From assembly GCA_964485635.1 (NCBI GenBank), contig CAZAJS010000003.1, forward strand, positions 1-39,399: DNA of 39,399 bases. Reading direction: 5' to 3'. Shown piece after piece: positions 26,554-34,731 of the stretch. A program made the translations under genes and the position numbers. Under the pieces are notes generated by a model. It ran no database searches and was not told the DNA's origin. It was given only the letters and a program-made list of their open reading frames with translations. Every line of letters starts with the position of its first letter. The first letter of the stretch is position 1. The DNA comes from CAZAJS01 sp964485635. Its GTDB lineage: Bacteria > Pseudomonadota > Gammaproteobacteria > Francisellales > Francisellaceae.

Positions 26554-27120
26554 ATGAAGTGGAAATTTTTTAATAGTAGTGTGGTGGTCGCAATAGCAGC
26601 AATGCTAGTGGCTTGTTCTGAGGGTCAAGTTGATGCATCAGCCAATGCATGCCAAATCATGCCAAATCATGCAGGATCACCCTAAATGGAAGCGTGCGCT
26701 TGAGCAATCTCAAAAAGACTATGATGTTGCGCCTTCAGTTGTTTTAGCTTTGATTCACCAAGAATCGAAATTTAATGCGAGAGCAAAAAGTTCAAGCTCC
26801 ACTGCTTATGGGTATGCTCAAGCGATTAATGCAACATGGCAAAGTTATGTAACAATTCTTCTGCTAAACGTAATAATTTTAAAGATAGTGCTGATTTTGT
26901 CGGTTGGTATTTATCAGATTTATCTGCTAGTTTGGATATTTCTAAGTCAAATGTTAATGATTTATATTTGGCTTATATGCTAGGTTATGCGGGTTTTAAG
27001 CGTTATAAGAATCAGGTTGGCCCTAACGCTGAAGCAGTGCGGCATCAAGAAATAATGGCGCAAAAAGTGGCTGAAAAAAGCCAAACATATGCACATCAGC
27101 TGAGCCAATGTTCAATATAG
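26554..27120 (+). pseudogene. Lytic transglycosylase-like lipoprotein broken by two frameshifts
   Basis: The start (GAGG 5 bp before ATG) encodes a lipoprotein signal ending MLVACSEG (lipobox cysteine), then reaches TAA at 26683-26685. A different frame continues DHPKWKRALEQSQKDYDVAP and ALIHQESKFNARAK (the catalytic Glu of the SLT domain), then AYGYAQAINATW. After about 26845 the first frame resumes with SSAKRNNFKDSADFVGWYL and ends at TAG 27118-27120. Removing one copy of a 10-bp tandem repeat (26651-26670) restores the first junction exactly. The second junction near 26850 seems to have lost a few residues. Known relatives cleave peptidoglycan. Real decay or assembly error cannot be told apart here. 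Confidence 0.8.
26651..26670 (+). repeat. 10-bp tandem duplication causing the first frameshift
   Basis: GCCAAATCAT occurs twice in a row (26651-26660, 26661-26670), with CAT before and GC after, so the repeat is about 2.5 units long. A 10-bp gain shifts the frame by one. Deleting one unit gives a continuous reading ANACQIMQDHPKWKRAL. Slipped-strand duplication is the simplest cause. Confidence 0.85.
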
Positions 27121-27171
27121 AATTTAAAGGTATTGGTCATTAAATAAAGAAAATTAAAATCCTTTATTTGG

Positions 27172-27193
27172 GTCACCCCATTAATGGGGTAAC
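27172..27193. other. Palindromic hairpin between the broken lipoprotein gene and rne
   Basis: ACCCCATTAATGGGGT (27175-27190) is a perfect 16-bp palindrome, extended by GT/AC across one mismatch on each side. It sits between the two convergent genes, 72 bp past the rne stop. Neither strand has a T-run after it, so it may be a weak two-way terminator or a 3'-end stabiliser. Confidence 0.4.
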
Positions 27194-27264
27194 AAGTCCA
27201 TTGATCATTAACTGATATCTTTTAGGTAGCTGTACAAGGTTTATTTATCTGTGTAACGGTATCG

Positions 27265-29775
27265 TTATGAATTGTTAGAAGGGTTCTTAAAGCCTTGTTG
27301 TGTATAAGCCAGTGCTGGTCTGTAGGGCAGGATCATTGCGCTATTGTCAGAGGCATTGCTAGAGGCTGATTTAGTTTCTTTGGATGTCGGTTTTTCAGTC
27401 TTTTCCGGTTTTTTTTCACTCGCCGGTTTGTTTGGCTTTTTGGTCTCTGGCTGTGCTTGTCTTTTCGGTTTAATCGTTTCGACGGTTTCAATTACTGGTT
27501 TTAAATATTTACGCGGCTTAGTTTTATCAGCTGTTTCAATAAGTTGATGCTTACTTTCAGATACCAGTGTGTTAGCATCATTGAGCACTGTTTGGACCAT
27601 TGGTGAGATTTTTTCTTCTGGGTTTGTTGAGATGGATTTAATCACATTATTCGCTGTAAAAATCTCATGTTGGGTTTTTGGTTTTTGTGCGTCTTGCTTG
27701 GCTTTTTGCTCGGCAATATCAATGACATCTTGACTGTTATGGACTTGTAATCGATTACTATTCGTCCGAGAATTTGATTTTTTATGATTCGTATGATTGG
27801 ATTTGCTTTGGTGATTATCATGGCGCTTTTTGTTGTCTTGGCTTTCTGATTGGCCGGATGACTGTGGCTTTGTTGTCGTTTTATTTGACTCTTGCGCTGG
27901 TTTGTTTTTATTGTCTGACTGCTGTGGCGTGCGTGTTTTAGCAGGCGTGTTTTGTGGTTTTGGCTTTTGTTTTGTTTCAGTTGAATGCTGAGCATTTTTA
28001 TCAGCTGGTTGATCTGAACTTTGTTTTTTCTTAGGTTGTTGGTCCGTCTTTTTAGCTGTTTTTTCGGGTTTGTTATTAAATAAATACTCTGAAAATCGAC
28101 GGAGTAATGAGTGTTTTGCCGGTTGTGATGTTGTTTGCTTTTCAGCAGGATTGTCCGTCGTTGCTTGATTTGTTGTTTCTTTTGAAGCGTCTTCTGCTGA
28201 AGCCATTTGTTTTATCGCTGGTTGCTGGCTAGCTTTGTGCTGGTGGGCATGCAGTTGCGTTTCTTTTTCTTCTTCAATCAAATCAAAGCTTGGGCGGTTG
28301 GCATGATAAACTTCACCCCAGATGCGCTGTGTTCGGTATTTGGTATTTGGGAAATTTGGATTTGGTACTAAAACAACTTTGATATTAAAATTTTGTTCAA
28401 TTCTGGCTAAATCTTGACGTTTTTCATTTAATAAAAAGGTTGCCACTTCCGTTGACAGCTGGACACGGACTTCATTGGTTTTGTCACGACCCGCCTCTTC
28501 ACGGATATTGCGTAAAATGGATAAGCCAATTGATGGGACAGGTCGAACAAATCCTTGCCCGTGACAGCTTGGGCAGGTATTCATGACAGACTCGCCAAGT
28601 GAGGCTTGTAAGCGTTGGCGAGAAAGTTCAACAAGACCAAATTTTGAAATGCGCGTCATTTGGATTTTAGCCCGATCTTGTTGTAGGCTTTCAACTAATT
28701 GATTTTCAACTGTTTTTTGATTAGGAAAAGGTTGCATATCAATAAAATCAATAATAACCAAGCCGCCTAAATCACGTAAGCGTAATTGACGTGAAATTTC
28801 CTCTGCGGCTTCTAAATTTGTTTGCAATGCTGTTTCTTCAATATTATCACCTTTCGTAGAGCGCGCTGAGTTAACATCAACAGCGGTTAAGGCCTCAGTC
28901 GTATCAATGACGATTGATCCTCCCGACGGTAGTTTAACTTCTCGGTGAAAAGCGCTTTCAATTTGTTTTTCAACATCATAATAAGACAGCAATGGGGTAT
29001 TGTCTTGGAATAAATGAAGGCGCTCTACAAATGCAGGTCTTAGCATGCGTAATTGGCGTTTCATATCTTGGTATGTTGCTTTGGTATCAACAATAATTTG
29101 TTCAATATCATCTTTTAAATGATCTCGAATAGTGCGAATGGTAATATCACTTTCTTTATGAATTAAAAATGGTGCAGGGTGTTTTTTTGAAACCGACTGA
29201 ATAGCTTTCCAAAGAGTTACAAGGGCATCTAAGTCACTTTGTAACTCTTGCTGGGTTCGTCCAATGGCTGCTGTACGAATAATGACACTCATTGAGCTAG
29301 GGTAGGTTAATTGGTTAAATTGGGCTTTAAGCTGATCACGGTCTTTTCCTTCGATGCGTCGTGAAATCCCACCGGCATCTGAAGTAGTGGGCATTAATAC
29401 CATGTAGCAACCGGCAAGCGTGATAAATGAGGTTAATGCCGCCCCTTTATTGCCACGCTCTTCTTTGACAATTTGAACAATGAGCTCTTGGCCATTGTCA
29501 AGTTGTTCATTAAGCGGTGCTTGGGTGTCTTGAGGTTTTTTAAAGTAGCTGCTGGCAATTTCCTTATAAGGTAAAAAGCCATTTTTATTTTCCCCATAAT
29601 TAACAAAAACGGCATTTAAACTGGGTTCAATGCGTGATATTTTTGCTTTATAAATATTTGATTTTTTTTGTTCACGATCAATATTTTCAATGTCTAAGTC
29701 GATTAGTTTTTTGTCTTGGATAATGGCAATACGCGTTTCTTCTAACTGCGTTGCATTGATTAGCATCTTTTTCAT
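27265..29775 (-). CDS. rne: Ribonuclease E
   Basis: The main endonuclease for mRNA decay and stable RNA processing. At 836 residues it starts MKKMLINATQLEETRIAI. The S1 domain is near residues 38-120. The DNase I-like domain has D300 (TTEALTAVDVNSARST) and D343 (GGLVIIDFIDMQ), the metal-binding catalytic pair. C401 and C404 (CPSCHGQGF) form the zinc link. Residues about 520-780 are a low-complexity tail rich in K, Q, N, T and S, the normal site of degradosome scaffolding, and the end NSAMILPYRPALAYTQQGF looks like a distinct short motif. AAGAGGAT precedes the ATG. A 464-bp upstream gap holds a probable structured leader. Confidence 0.96.
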   Translation of the reverse strand: MKKMLINATQLEETRIAIIQDKKLIDLDIENIDREQKKSNIYKAKISRIEPSLNAVFVNYGENKNGFLPYKEIASSYFKKPQDTQAPLNEQLDNGQELIVQIVKEERGNKGAALTSFITLAGCYMVLMPTTSDAGGISRRIEGKDRDQLKAQFNQLTYPSSMSVIIRTAAIGRTQQELQSDLDALVTLWKAIQSVSKKHPAPFLIHKESDITIRTIRDHLKDDIEQIIVDTKATYQDMKRQLRMLRPAFVERLHLFQDNTPLLSYYDVEKQIESAFHREVKLPSGGSIVIDTTEALTAVDVNSARSTKGDNIEETALQTNLEAAEEISRQLRLRDLGGLVIIDFIDMQPFPNQKTVENQLVESLQQDRAKIQMTRISKFGLVELSRQRLQASLGESVMNTCPSCHGQGFVRPVPSIGLSILRNIREEAGRDKTNEVRVQLSTEVATFLLNEKRQDLARIEQNFNIKVVLVPNPNFPNTKYRTQRIWGEVYHANRPSFDLIEEEKETQLHAHQHKASQQPAIKQMASAEDASKETTNQATTDNPAEKQTTSQPAKHSLLRRFSEYLFNNKPEKTAKKTDQQPKKKQSSDQPADKNAQHSTETKQKPKPQNTPAKTRTPQQSDNKNKPAQESNKTTTKPQSSGQSESQDNKKRHDNHQSKSNHTNHKKSNSRTNSNRLQVHNSQDVIDIAEQKAKQDAQKPKTQHEIFTANNVIKSISTNPEEKISPMVQTVLNDANTLVSESKHQLIETADKTKPRKYLKPVIETVETIKPKRQAQPETKKPNKPASEKKPEKTEKPTSKETKSASSNASDNSAMILPYRPALAYTQQGFKNPSNNS

Positions 29776-30239
29776 AAATTAATCCTCTTCTTAATGGGTT
29801 TCTAACCAAATGACCTTGGTCAACCATCCATGAAATCATTGTTAAAGTAAAACTAGCAAAGCGCAATGACATTCTTGGCTGACAGCGAAGCTGATAAAAC
29901 AGTTCGATTTGCATGCTGATCATCACTATGGCAATTAACTGCGGCATCATGGTAGACCTTGTTGTCACTAATGGTTTGTGTTGTTTTGCAAAAACCTTGC
30001 AGTGTTAATGCAAGGGAATCTTTGTAAATTGCCGATTTCCGCTATAATTGGAATGGGTTTTTGGTTATGTTATCAGCATTTAAAGGAAAATAAAAGTTTT
30101 ATAGGCATAAAAGCCAAGGGTTTGCAGTGTAAGTGTTTTGTCAGTAAGGAAAGCAAGTGTGCGCTGTTATTAGGTATTGACAGCTTGTTTATGTTAATAT
30201 TAAAAGTATATTGAATATGGTTTGACAGGTTGATATTTG
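29776..30239. other. 464-bp divergent gap: rne leader and desulfurase promoter region
   Basis: No convincing gene lies here. Next to rne, TGACCTTGGTCA (29811-29822) and ACCAA...TTGGT (29805-29809 with 29816-29820) form two hairpins that cannot coexist. Further out are CAGCGAAGCTG (29883-29893), TTTTGCAAAA (29984-29993) and the inverted repeat CCTTGCA/TGCAAGG (29995-30015). TATAAT (30043-30048) and a perfect TTGACA (30177-30182) face the plus strand and are promoter candidates for the desulfurase gene. An open frame on the minus strand near 29687-29968 has no recognisable product. Confidence 0.55.
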
Positions 30240-31385
30240 ATGTTTTATTTAGATTATGCTGCTTCAACGCCTATGGATTCAGCAGTCATTGATTGTATGA
30301 TGTATCATTGTCGTCATACTTATGCTAATCCTTCAGCAACTACCCACCTTAATGGGCATCAAGCAAGTCAGGTTGTACTACAAGCCCAACGACAAGTTGC
30401 AAGTTTGATTGGTGGGGAACCGAATAGTATTATTTTTACATCGGGCGCCACTGAGGCAAATAATTTAGCTATTTTCGGGGCAAGTCGTGCTTATCGAAAA
30501 CAAGGGGGACATATTATTAGTTCTGCTGTTGAGCATTCAGCCGTATTAGAGCCTATCAAACAGTTGGAAAAGCAAGGGTTTGAAGTAACGTATCTAATGC
30601 CAGATGAAACTGGACAAATTAGCGCAAATGCGGTTGCTGATGCATTGCGCCCTGATACAATTTTGGTATCGATAATGGCAGTGAATAATGAACTTGGGAC
30701 ATGCTATCCGATTCAAGCCATTGGTCAACAATTAATAAACCATCCGGCTTTGTTGCATGTTGATGCGGTTCAAGGGGTTGGCAAAATTCCGATCGATGTG
30801 ACAGCCATGGGGATTGATTTATTATCTTTGTCTGGTCATAAATTATATGGCCCGAAAGGGATTGGAGCGCTTTATGTGCGTCCTAAAGTGAAACTGGAAG
30901 CTCAGATGTTAGGAGGGCGGCAGCAAAAGCAAAAACGTCCCGGCACATTACCAACGCCTCAAATTGCTGGACTCGGTTTGGCATGTGAGTTAGCACAACA
31001 GCGATTTTATGCGCATCAAACATTGCTCAATGATTTATATCATACCTTCGTCAATGGGCTTAGCGACATTCCGGAGGTGACAATTCGACAAGCCGATCAG
31101 TTTTATCCAGGCATTGTCAATGTCACGTTCCATCAAGTCAATAGCCAAGCTTTGATGGCGTGGTTGCCTGATGTGGCTTTTTCTGCTGGATCGGCATGCC
31201 AAGCGCAATTTATCAGTACCTCTCATGTGCTATCGGCAATAGGGCTTGATGACCAACAGGCCAGTCAAACTGTACGCTTTTCATTTGGTCAAGGTATTAC
31301 TGTGGCAGATTTAAAGACCCTTGTTGGGCGAATACAACAAGCAGTTGCGCAAATTCGAGCAATAGGAGGGCAGAATGATTTATAA
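30240..31385 (+). CDS. Cysteine desulfurase, NifS/IscS family (group I)
   Basis: A PLP enzyme that takes sulfur from cysteine as a protein-bound persulfide. The 381-residue protein has LDYAASTPMD at the start, TSGATEANNLAI, K201 in SLSGHKLYGPKG binding PLP, and the sulfur-accepting C320 in SAGSACQAQFISTSHVL. The usual SSGSAC(T/S)S loop is altered to SAGSACQAQ. No iscU, iscA or iscR gene adjoins, so it may serve a pathway other than general Fe-S assembly. The ATG at 30240 is chosen over a TTG one codon earlier; AGG lies 10 bp upstream. It is about 20 residues shorter than E. coli IscS. It heads a three-gene run ending in recO. Confidence 0.9.
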   Translation: MFYLDYAASTPMDSAVIDCMMYHCRHTYANPSATTHLNGHQASQVVLQAQRQVASLIGGEPNSIIFTSGATEANNLAIFGASRAYRKQGGHIISSAVEHSAVLEPIKQLEKQGFEVTYLMPDETGQISANAVADALRPDTILVSIMAVNNELGTCYPIQAIGQQLINHPALLHVDAVQGVGKIPIDVTAMGIDLLSLSGHKLYGPKGIGALYVRPKVKLEAQMLGGRQQKQKRPGTLPTPQIAGLGLACELAQQRFYAHQTLLNDLYHTFVNGLSDIPEVTIRQADQFYPGIVNVTFHQVNSQALMAWLPDVAFSAGSACQAQFISTSHVLSAIGLDDQQASQTVRFSFGQGITVADLKTLVGRIQQAVAQIRAIGGQNDL

Positions 31386-31704
31386 TGCGCCGGTTATGAC
31401 CTGGCTACAAGCAATACAGTCAGCAGATTATCAACCTCATGCAAAAGCACGAATCATAGCTAATTGGGAACAATTGCCGTATTCAGCCACGATTTTTTAT
31501 GATGATCAATGTTATCAATTTCAAGCCCGTGGTGATGCGTTTTGGTTAGCAATGGTCAAATGGTTGCAATACCAATTAAATCAAGGTCGTACGTCAATAA
31601 CATTTGATGAGATCACTCAAACATTTCAATTACCATCACCACAGCGGAAGCTAGCTTTATGGATTAATCAGCTTTGGGGTCAAGCGCTTGATGTCGCCAC
31701 ATGA
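31375..31704 (+). CDS. Unknown 109-residue protein between the desulfurase and recO
   Basis: I do not recognise this protein. It is soluble, with several aromatic residues (WLQAIQSADY, FWLAMVKWLQYQLNQ) and a predicted mix of helices and one beta hairpin near SATIFYDDQCYQFQA. It has one cysteine (about residue 46) and no signal peptide. GGAGGG lies 5 bp before the ATG, which is good support that it is translated. It overlaps the desulfurase stop by 11 bp and recO by 14 bp, so the three are tightly coupled. A helper of the desulfurase is possible but not shown. Confidence 0.75.
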   Translation: MIYNAPVMTWLQAIQSADYQPHAKARIIANWEQLPYSATIFYDDQCYQFQARGDAFWLAMVKWLQYQLNQGRTSITFDEITQTFQLPSPQRKLALWINQLWGQALDVAT

Positions 31705-32428
31705 ATATCATAGGGCATTTGTGCTACACCGCCAGCGTTATCAGGAACATCGACAACGATTAATTTTATGGGTTGAAGGGGTTGGGAAAGTTCATACCAT
31801 AGTCGCCCAACGCCGGACACGTCGTGGTCAAAAGGCGCATTTAATTGATCAACCATTTGTTCTATTAAAAGTAAAAATTCAATATAATCCGCAACAAGAC
31901 TGGGTGCGGTTATTGGATGTTGTGACAAAACAGCATTACTTTAAAATCGATTATGAGCTTCAATTAGCGCAATTATATATCAATGAGCTTCTATATTGGT
32001 TGTTACCCGAGCATGTGGATATTGAATTGTTTTCTACTTATCAGGCTACGATTGAGCAACTAAACCAAGATAATTTAGTCACGGTACTTCGTTATTTTGA
32101 GTGCCAGTTGCTCAACGCATTAGGGTATGGGATACAAACCGATCAAGACTGTTATGGACAACCGGTTCAAGCAGGTCAAGCATATAGATTAATTGGTTAT
32201 AGTCTTTTTAAGCCAACTACACCAGCAGATCATTGCCATACGATTGATGGTCAGTATTTGCAGGCATTAGGTTGTTCACCTCGTACTTGGCCTTCAATGA
32301 TGGGGCAAATCATTCAGCCATTTATTCGATATCATTTAGATTATTGTTTAAATGGGCGTGCTTTACAAACTCGCCAAATGATTAGGGACTATTATCAGCG
32401 CCTTAAAAAGCCTAGCGTGCAGCATTAG
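31691..32428 (+). CDS. recO: DNA repair protein RecO
   Basis: RecO works with RecF and RecR to load RecA on SSB-coated gaps. The 245-residue length is close to E. coli RecO (242). The N-terminal OB fold starts HRAFVLHRQRYQEHRQRLIL. The middle helices carry LAQLYINELLYWLLPEHVDIELF and LRYFECQLLNALGYGI, and the end RYHLDYCLNGRALQTRQMI is RecO-like. Overall conservation is modest, as usual for RecO. ATG 31691 is used; a TTG one codon earlier is also in frame. Its 3' end overlaps the convergent exporter gene by 17 bp. Confidence 0.85.
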   Translation: MSPHEYHRAFVLHRQRYQEHRQRLILWVEGVGKVHTIVAQRRTRRGQKAHLIDQPFVLLKVKIQYNPQQDWVRLLDVVTKQHYFKIDYELQLAQLYINELLYWLLPEHVDIELFSTYQATIEQLNQDNLVTVLRYFECQLLNALGYGIQTDQDCYGQPVQAGQAYRLIGYSLFKPTTPADHCHTIDGQYLQALGCSPRTWPSMMGQIIQPFIRYHLDYCLNGRALQTRQMIRDYYQRLKKPSVQH

Positions 32429-33917
32429 GATTTGATAAAAGGCCAATCAAAGGCAGGCTTAATAATGTCACAATAAAAGCAAAATAAGAAATATCACAAA
32501 AGCTAATGACGTGAGCTTGTTTCATGATTTGTTGCGCAATGATGGGGTAGGTTTGCGGTGAGTCACTCGAAAGATTGGTTTGGGTCAGCCAATGTTGAAA
32601 AGATGGGTTTGTTGGCCGAATATGGCCAACAAGGCCATGCCATGCCCGCTGTGCTTGACTGGCTAAAAAGGTGACCATGACAGAAATACCAATAGAGGTG
32701 CCAATATTGCGTGTAAAGCCAAATAAACCACTGCCTTCTGCCGTATCATCACGATTGAGTGTTTGAAAGGCAATGGTTGAAATGGGGACAAAGAACAATC
32801 CCATGCCAATGCCTTGAACAATGGCTGGTGCAATCCAATTCCAGGGGCCTGCCTGAGGCGTTAAGTGGGCATATTGATAACTTCCTAAAGCTAAAATCGC
32901 AATCCCAATGGCTAAAACAATGCGCAAATCAAGTCGTTTTGCTAATGGTTGGACGATCATCATTGCAAGAGCTGAAGCGATTCCACGAGGGGCCATCATT
33001 AACCCAGTTGATTGCGGGGTATAGCCAAAAAACTGTTCCATGACAAGCGGTTGAACTGTTAATACTCCAAATAAGTTTGCAGTAACCAAAACAATCAATA
33101 AATTGCCAATGGCATAGTTGCGATCTTTAAACAATGTCAATTTCACAATATGCCCTGGTTTATTCCAACCCCGTGAAATGAAAATAATAAGCGCTAAAAT
33201 CCAAGTCAGCATCAATCCAATAATCACATTGGATTGTAGCCAATCTGATTCATGGCCTCGATCTAAAAAAATCTGTAAACAGCCAATCGCAATGACCATT
33301 AATGCTAACCCTTGCCAATCAATGCGAATTTTTTCACGAATGGTTTCTGAGATAAATAAAAAGGCCATCGCTGTGGCAATTAAACAAACTGGCACATTAA
33401 TATAAAAAATCCAGCGCCAACTAAGATGTTGTGTAATATATCCGCCTAGAGTTGGGCCTAAAACAGGTGCAGCCATGATCCCGACTCCCCAACTGGCCAT
33501 TGCTTTAACGTGTTCTTCCGGGGGGAAGGTGTCGCGTAAAATATATTGTGATAAAGGGACTAAAGAGGCACCAAAAACGCCTTGTAAAATACTAAAAAAG
33601 ACAAGCTCAGATAAAGAGGTAGCCATGCCACATAGTGCTGAACAAATCATAAAACCAGTAATATTCATCAATAGTAAGCGTTTTCGACCAATACGTTTAA
33701 CCAAAAATCCTGTCAAAGGCATAAAGATTGCTGCAGAAACGACATAGGATGTGGACACCCAAGAAATTTGAGACGTATTTGCGCCTAATGCCCCTGCCAT
33801 ATCATTTAGTGCCACATTGATAATGGTAGTATCAATAATTTCAATCATAGCTGCGAGCATTACGGTAATCGTGATAAGCCAACGTAACATTGGGGAAATG
33901 CTTGATGTATTAGTCAT
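32412..33917 (-). CDS. DHA2-family MFS drug exporter (EmrB type)
   Basis: A 501-residue inner-membrane protein with about 14 hydrophobic segments. The MFS motif A, GFLVKRIGRKRLLLMNITGF, follows the second segment, and IIDTTIINVALNDMAG near the start is typical of EmrB-like proton antiporters, which export hydrophobic drugs, often with an EmrA adaptor and TolC. No EmrA gene is adjacent. The ATG at 33915-33917 is preferred because AAGGA is 8 bp upstream and the family N-terminus starts there; upstream codons fall in dedA. It overlaps the dedA stop by 8 bp, so the two are likely co-transcribed. The substrate is unknown. Confidence 0.9.
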   Translation of the reverse strand: MTNTSSISPMLRWLITITVMLAAMIEIIDTTIINVALNDMAGALGANTSQISWVSTSYVVSAAIFMPLTGFLVKRIGRKRLLLMNITGFMICSALCGMATSLSELVFFSILQGVFGASLVPLSQYILRDTFPPEEHVKAMASWGVGIMAAPVLGPTLGGYITQHLSWRWIFYINVPVCLIATAMAFLFISETIREKIRIDWQGLALMVIAIGCLQIFLDRGHESDWLQSNVIIGLMLTWILALIIFISRGWNKPGHIVKLTLFKDRNYAIGNLLIVLVTANLFGVLTVQPLVMEQFFGYTPQSTGLMMAPRGIASALAMMIVQPLAKRLDLRIVLAIGIAILALGSYQYAHLTPQAGPWNWIAPAIVQGIGMGLFFVPISTIAFQTLNRDDTAEGSGLFGFTRNIGTSIGISVMVTFLASQAQRAWHGLVGHIRPTNPSFQHWLTQTNLSSDSPQTYPIIAQQIMKQAHVISFCDISYFAFIVTLLSLPLIGLLSNPNAAR

Positions 33918-34569
33918 GATTGGTATCCTTTCCACGTAGCAAAGGCACAACAATTTTATGCCAAATCACCTTAGTGACCATAGGGGCAATAGATAAAAGG
34001 ATAATGGCAATGATCACAACATCAAAATGGTCATGAATCCATGGTAAGTTGCCAAAGAAAAAGCCTAAATAAGCAATGCTTCCGACCCATATTAAGCTAC
34101 CAACAAAGCTGATGGTCATATAATTAAAGTAGGGCATATGGCTTAATCCAGCAGTAAACGGCATAAATGTGCGGATAATGGGAATAAATCGTGCCATTAA
34201 AATAGCTTTATTGCCATATTGTTTGAAAAAGGCATGGCTTTTGTCTAAATAAGCGGTTTTTAAAATACGGGCATTTGGTTTAAATAATTTTTTCCCAATG
34301 AGTCGGCCTGACCAATAATTCGTGTTATCGCCACAAAAAACACTAATAATTAAAATAATAACAGCCAGGTGAATGTTTAAAATAGAATGGGCACTGACCA
34401 TGCCAAGCGCGAACAATAAGGAATCGCCTGGTAAAAAAGGTGTAATAACAAGCCCGGTTTCGCAGAATAAAATAATTGCTAATAACAAATAAATCCAAAC
34501 GCCCCATGCGCTAATTAAAGTAGCTAAATGAGTATCTAAGTGCAATACAAAATCGATGACACTGCTCAT
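33910..34569 (-). CDS. DedA-family inner-membrane protein
   Basis: A 219-residue membrane protein of the SNARE-associated/DedA family. ETGLVITPFLPGDSLLFALG carries the conserved G-D near the N-terminus, and ARFIPIIRTFMPFTAGLSHMPYFNYM is the arginine/proline motif essential in E. coli DedA and YqjA. The family is linked to proton motive force and to undecaprenyl-phosphate or phospholipid translocation. The position beside mraY (divergent), which uses undecaprenyl-phosphate, is suggestive. The ATG at 34567-34569 is used; a TTG four codons earlier is in frame, and neither has a clear Shine-Dalgarno sequence. Confidence 0.88.
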   Translation of the reverse strand: MSSVIDFVLHLDTHLATLISAWGVWIYLLLAIILFCETGLVITPFLPGDSLLFALGMVSAHSILNIHLAVIILIISVFCGDNTNYWSGRLIGKKLFKPNARILKTAYLDKSHAFFKQYGNKAILMARFIPIIRTFMPFTAGLSHMPYFNYMTISFVGSLIWVGSIAYLGFFFGNLPWIHDHFDVVIIAIILLSIAPMVTKVIWHKIVVPLLRGKDTNHD

Positions 34570-34679
34570 GGTTGATGACAACGGCTAGTTATTTATATGA
34601 AATCCATAGCATAGCATATTGTCATGAAAAGCAAAAATATAATTTGAATAAATAAACCACTAAAATAAAGGCAAATTTA

Positions 34680-34688
34680 TGTTATAAT
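34680..34688 (+). promoter_or_regulatory. Extended -10 promoter for mraY
   Basis: TGTTATAAT is a perfect extended -10 element (TGnTATAAT), 43 bp before the mraY ATG. No good -35 is present, which extended -10 promoters tolerate. It should drive mraY-murD-ftsW and probably the cytochrome b561 gene. Confidence 0.6.
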
Positions 34689-34731
34689 TCATCGCTAATG
34701 TTTTTGAAAAATCTTATGAAGTGTTGCTTGT

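Noticed and set aside
26651..26670. The 10-bp repeat as the start of a CRISPR or longer tandem array
   Set aside because: There are only two full units, within a coding frame, and no spacers.
27175..27190. The perfect ACCCCATTAATGGGGT palindrome as a strong terminator
   Set aside because: Neither strand has a T-run after the stem, so it is listed only as a hairpin of uncertain role.
29687..29968. A 93-codon minus-strand frame spanning the rne leader and start
   Set aside because: It overlaps the firmly placed rne start in another frame, has no family resemblance, and the region contains leader hairpins.
30240..31385. Naming the desulfurase iscS
   Set aside because: The sulfur loop differs from the standard IscS loop and no isc genes adjoin, so only the family is given.
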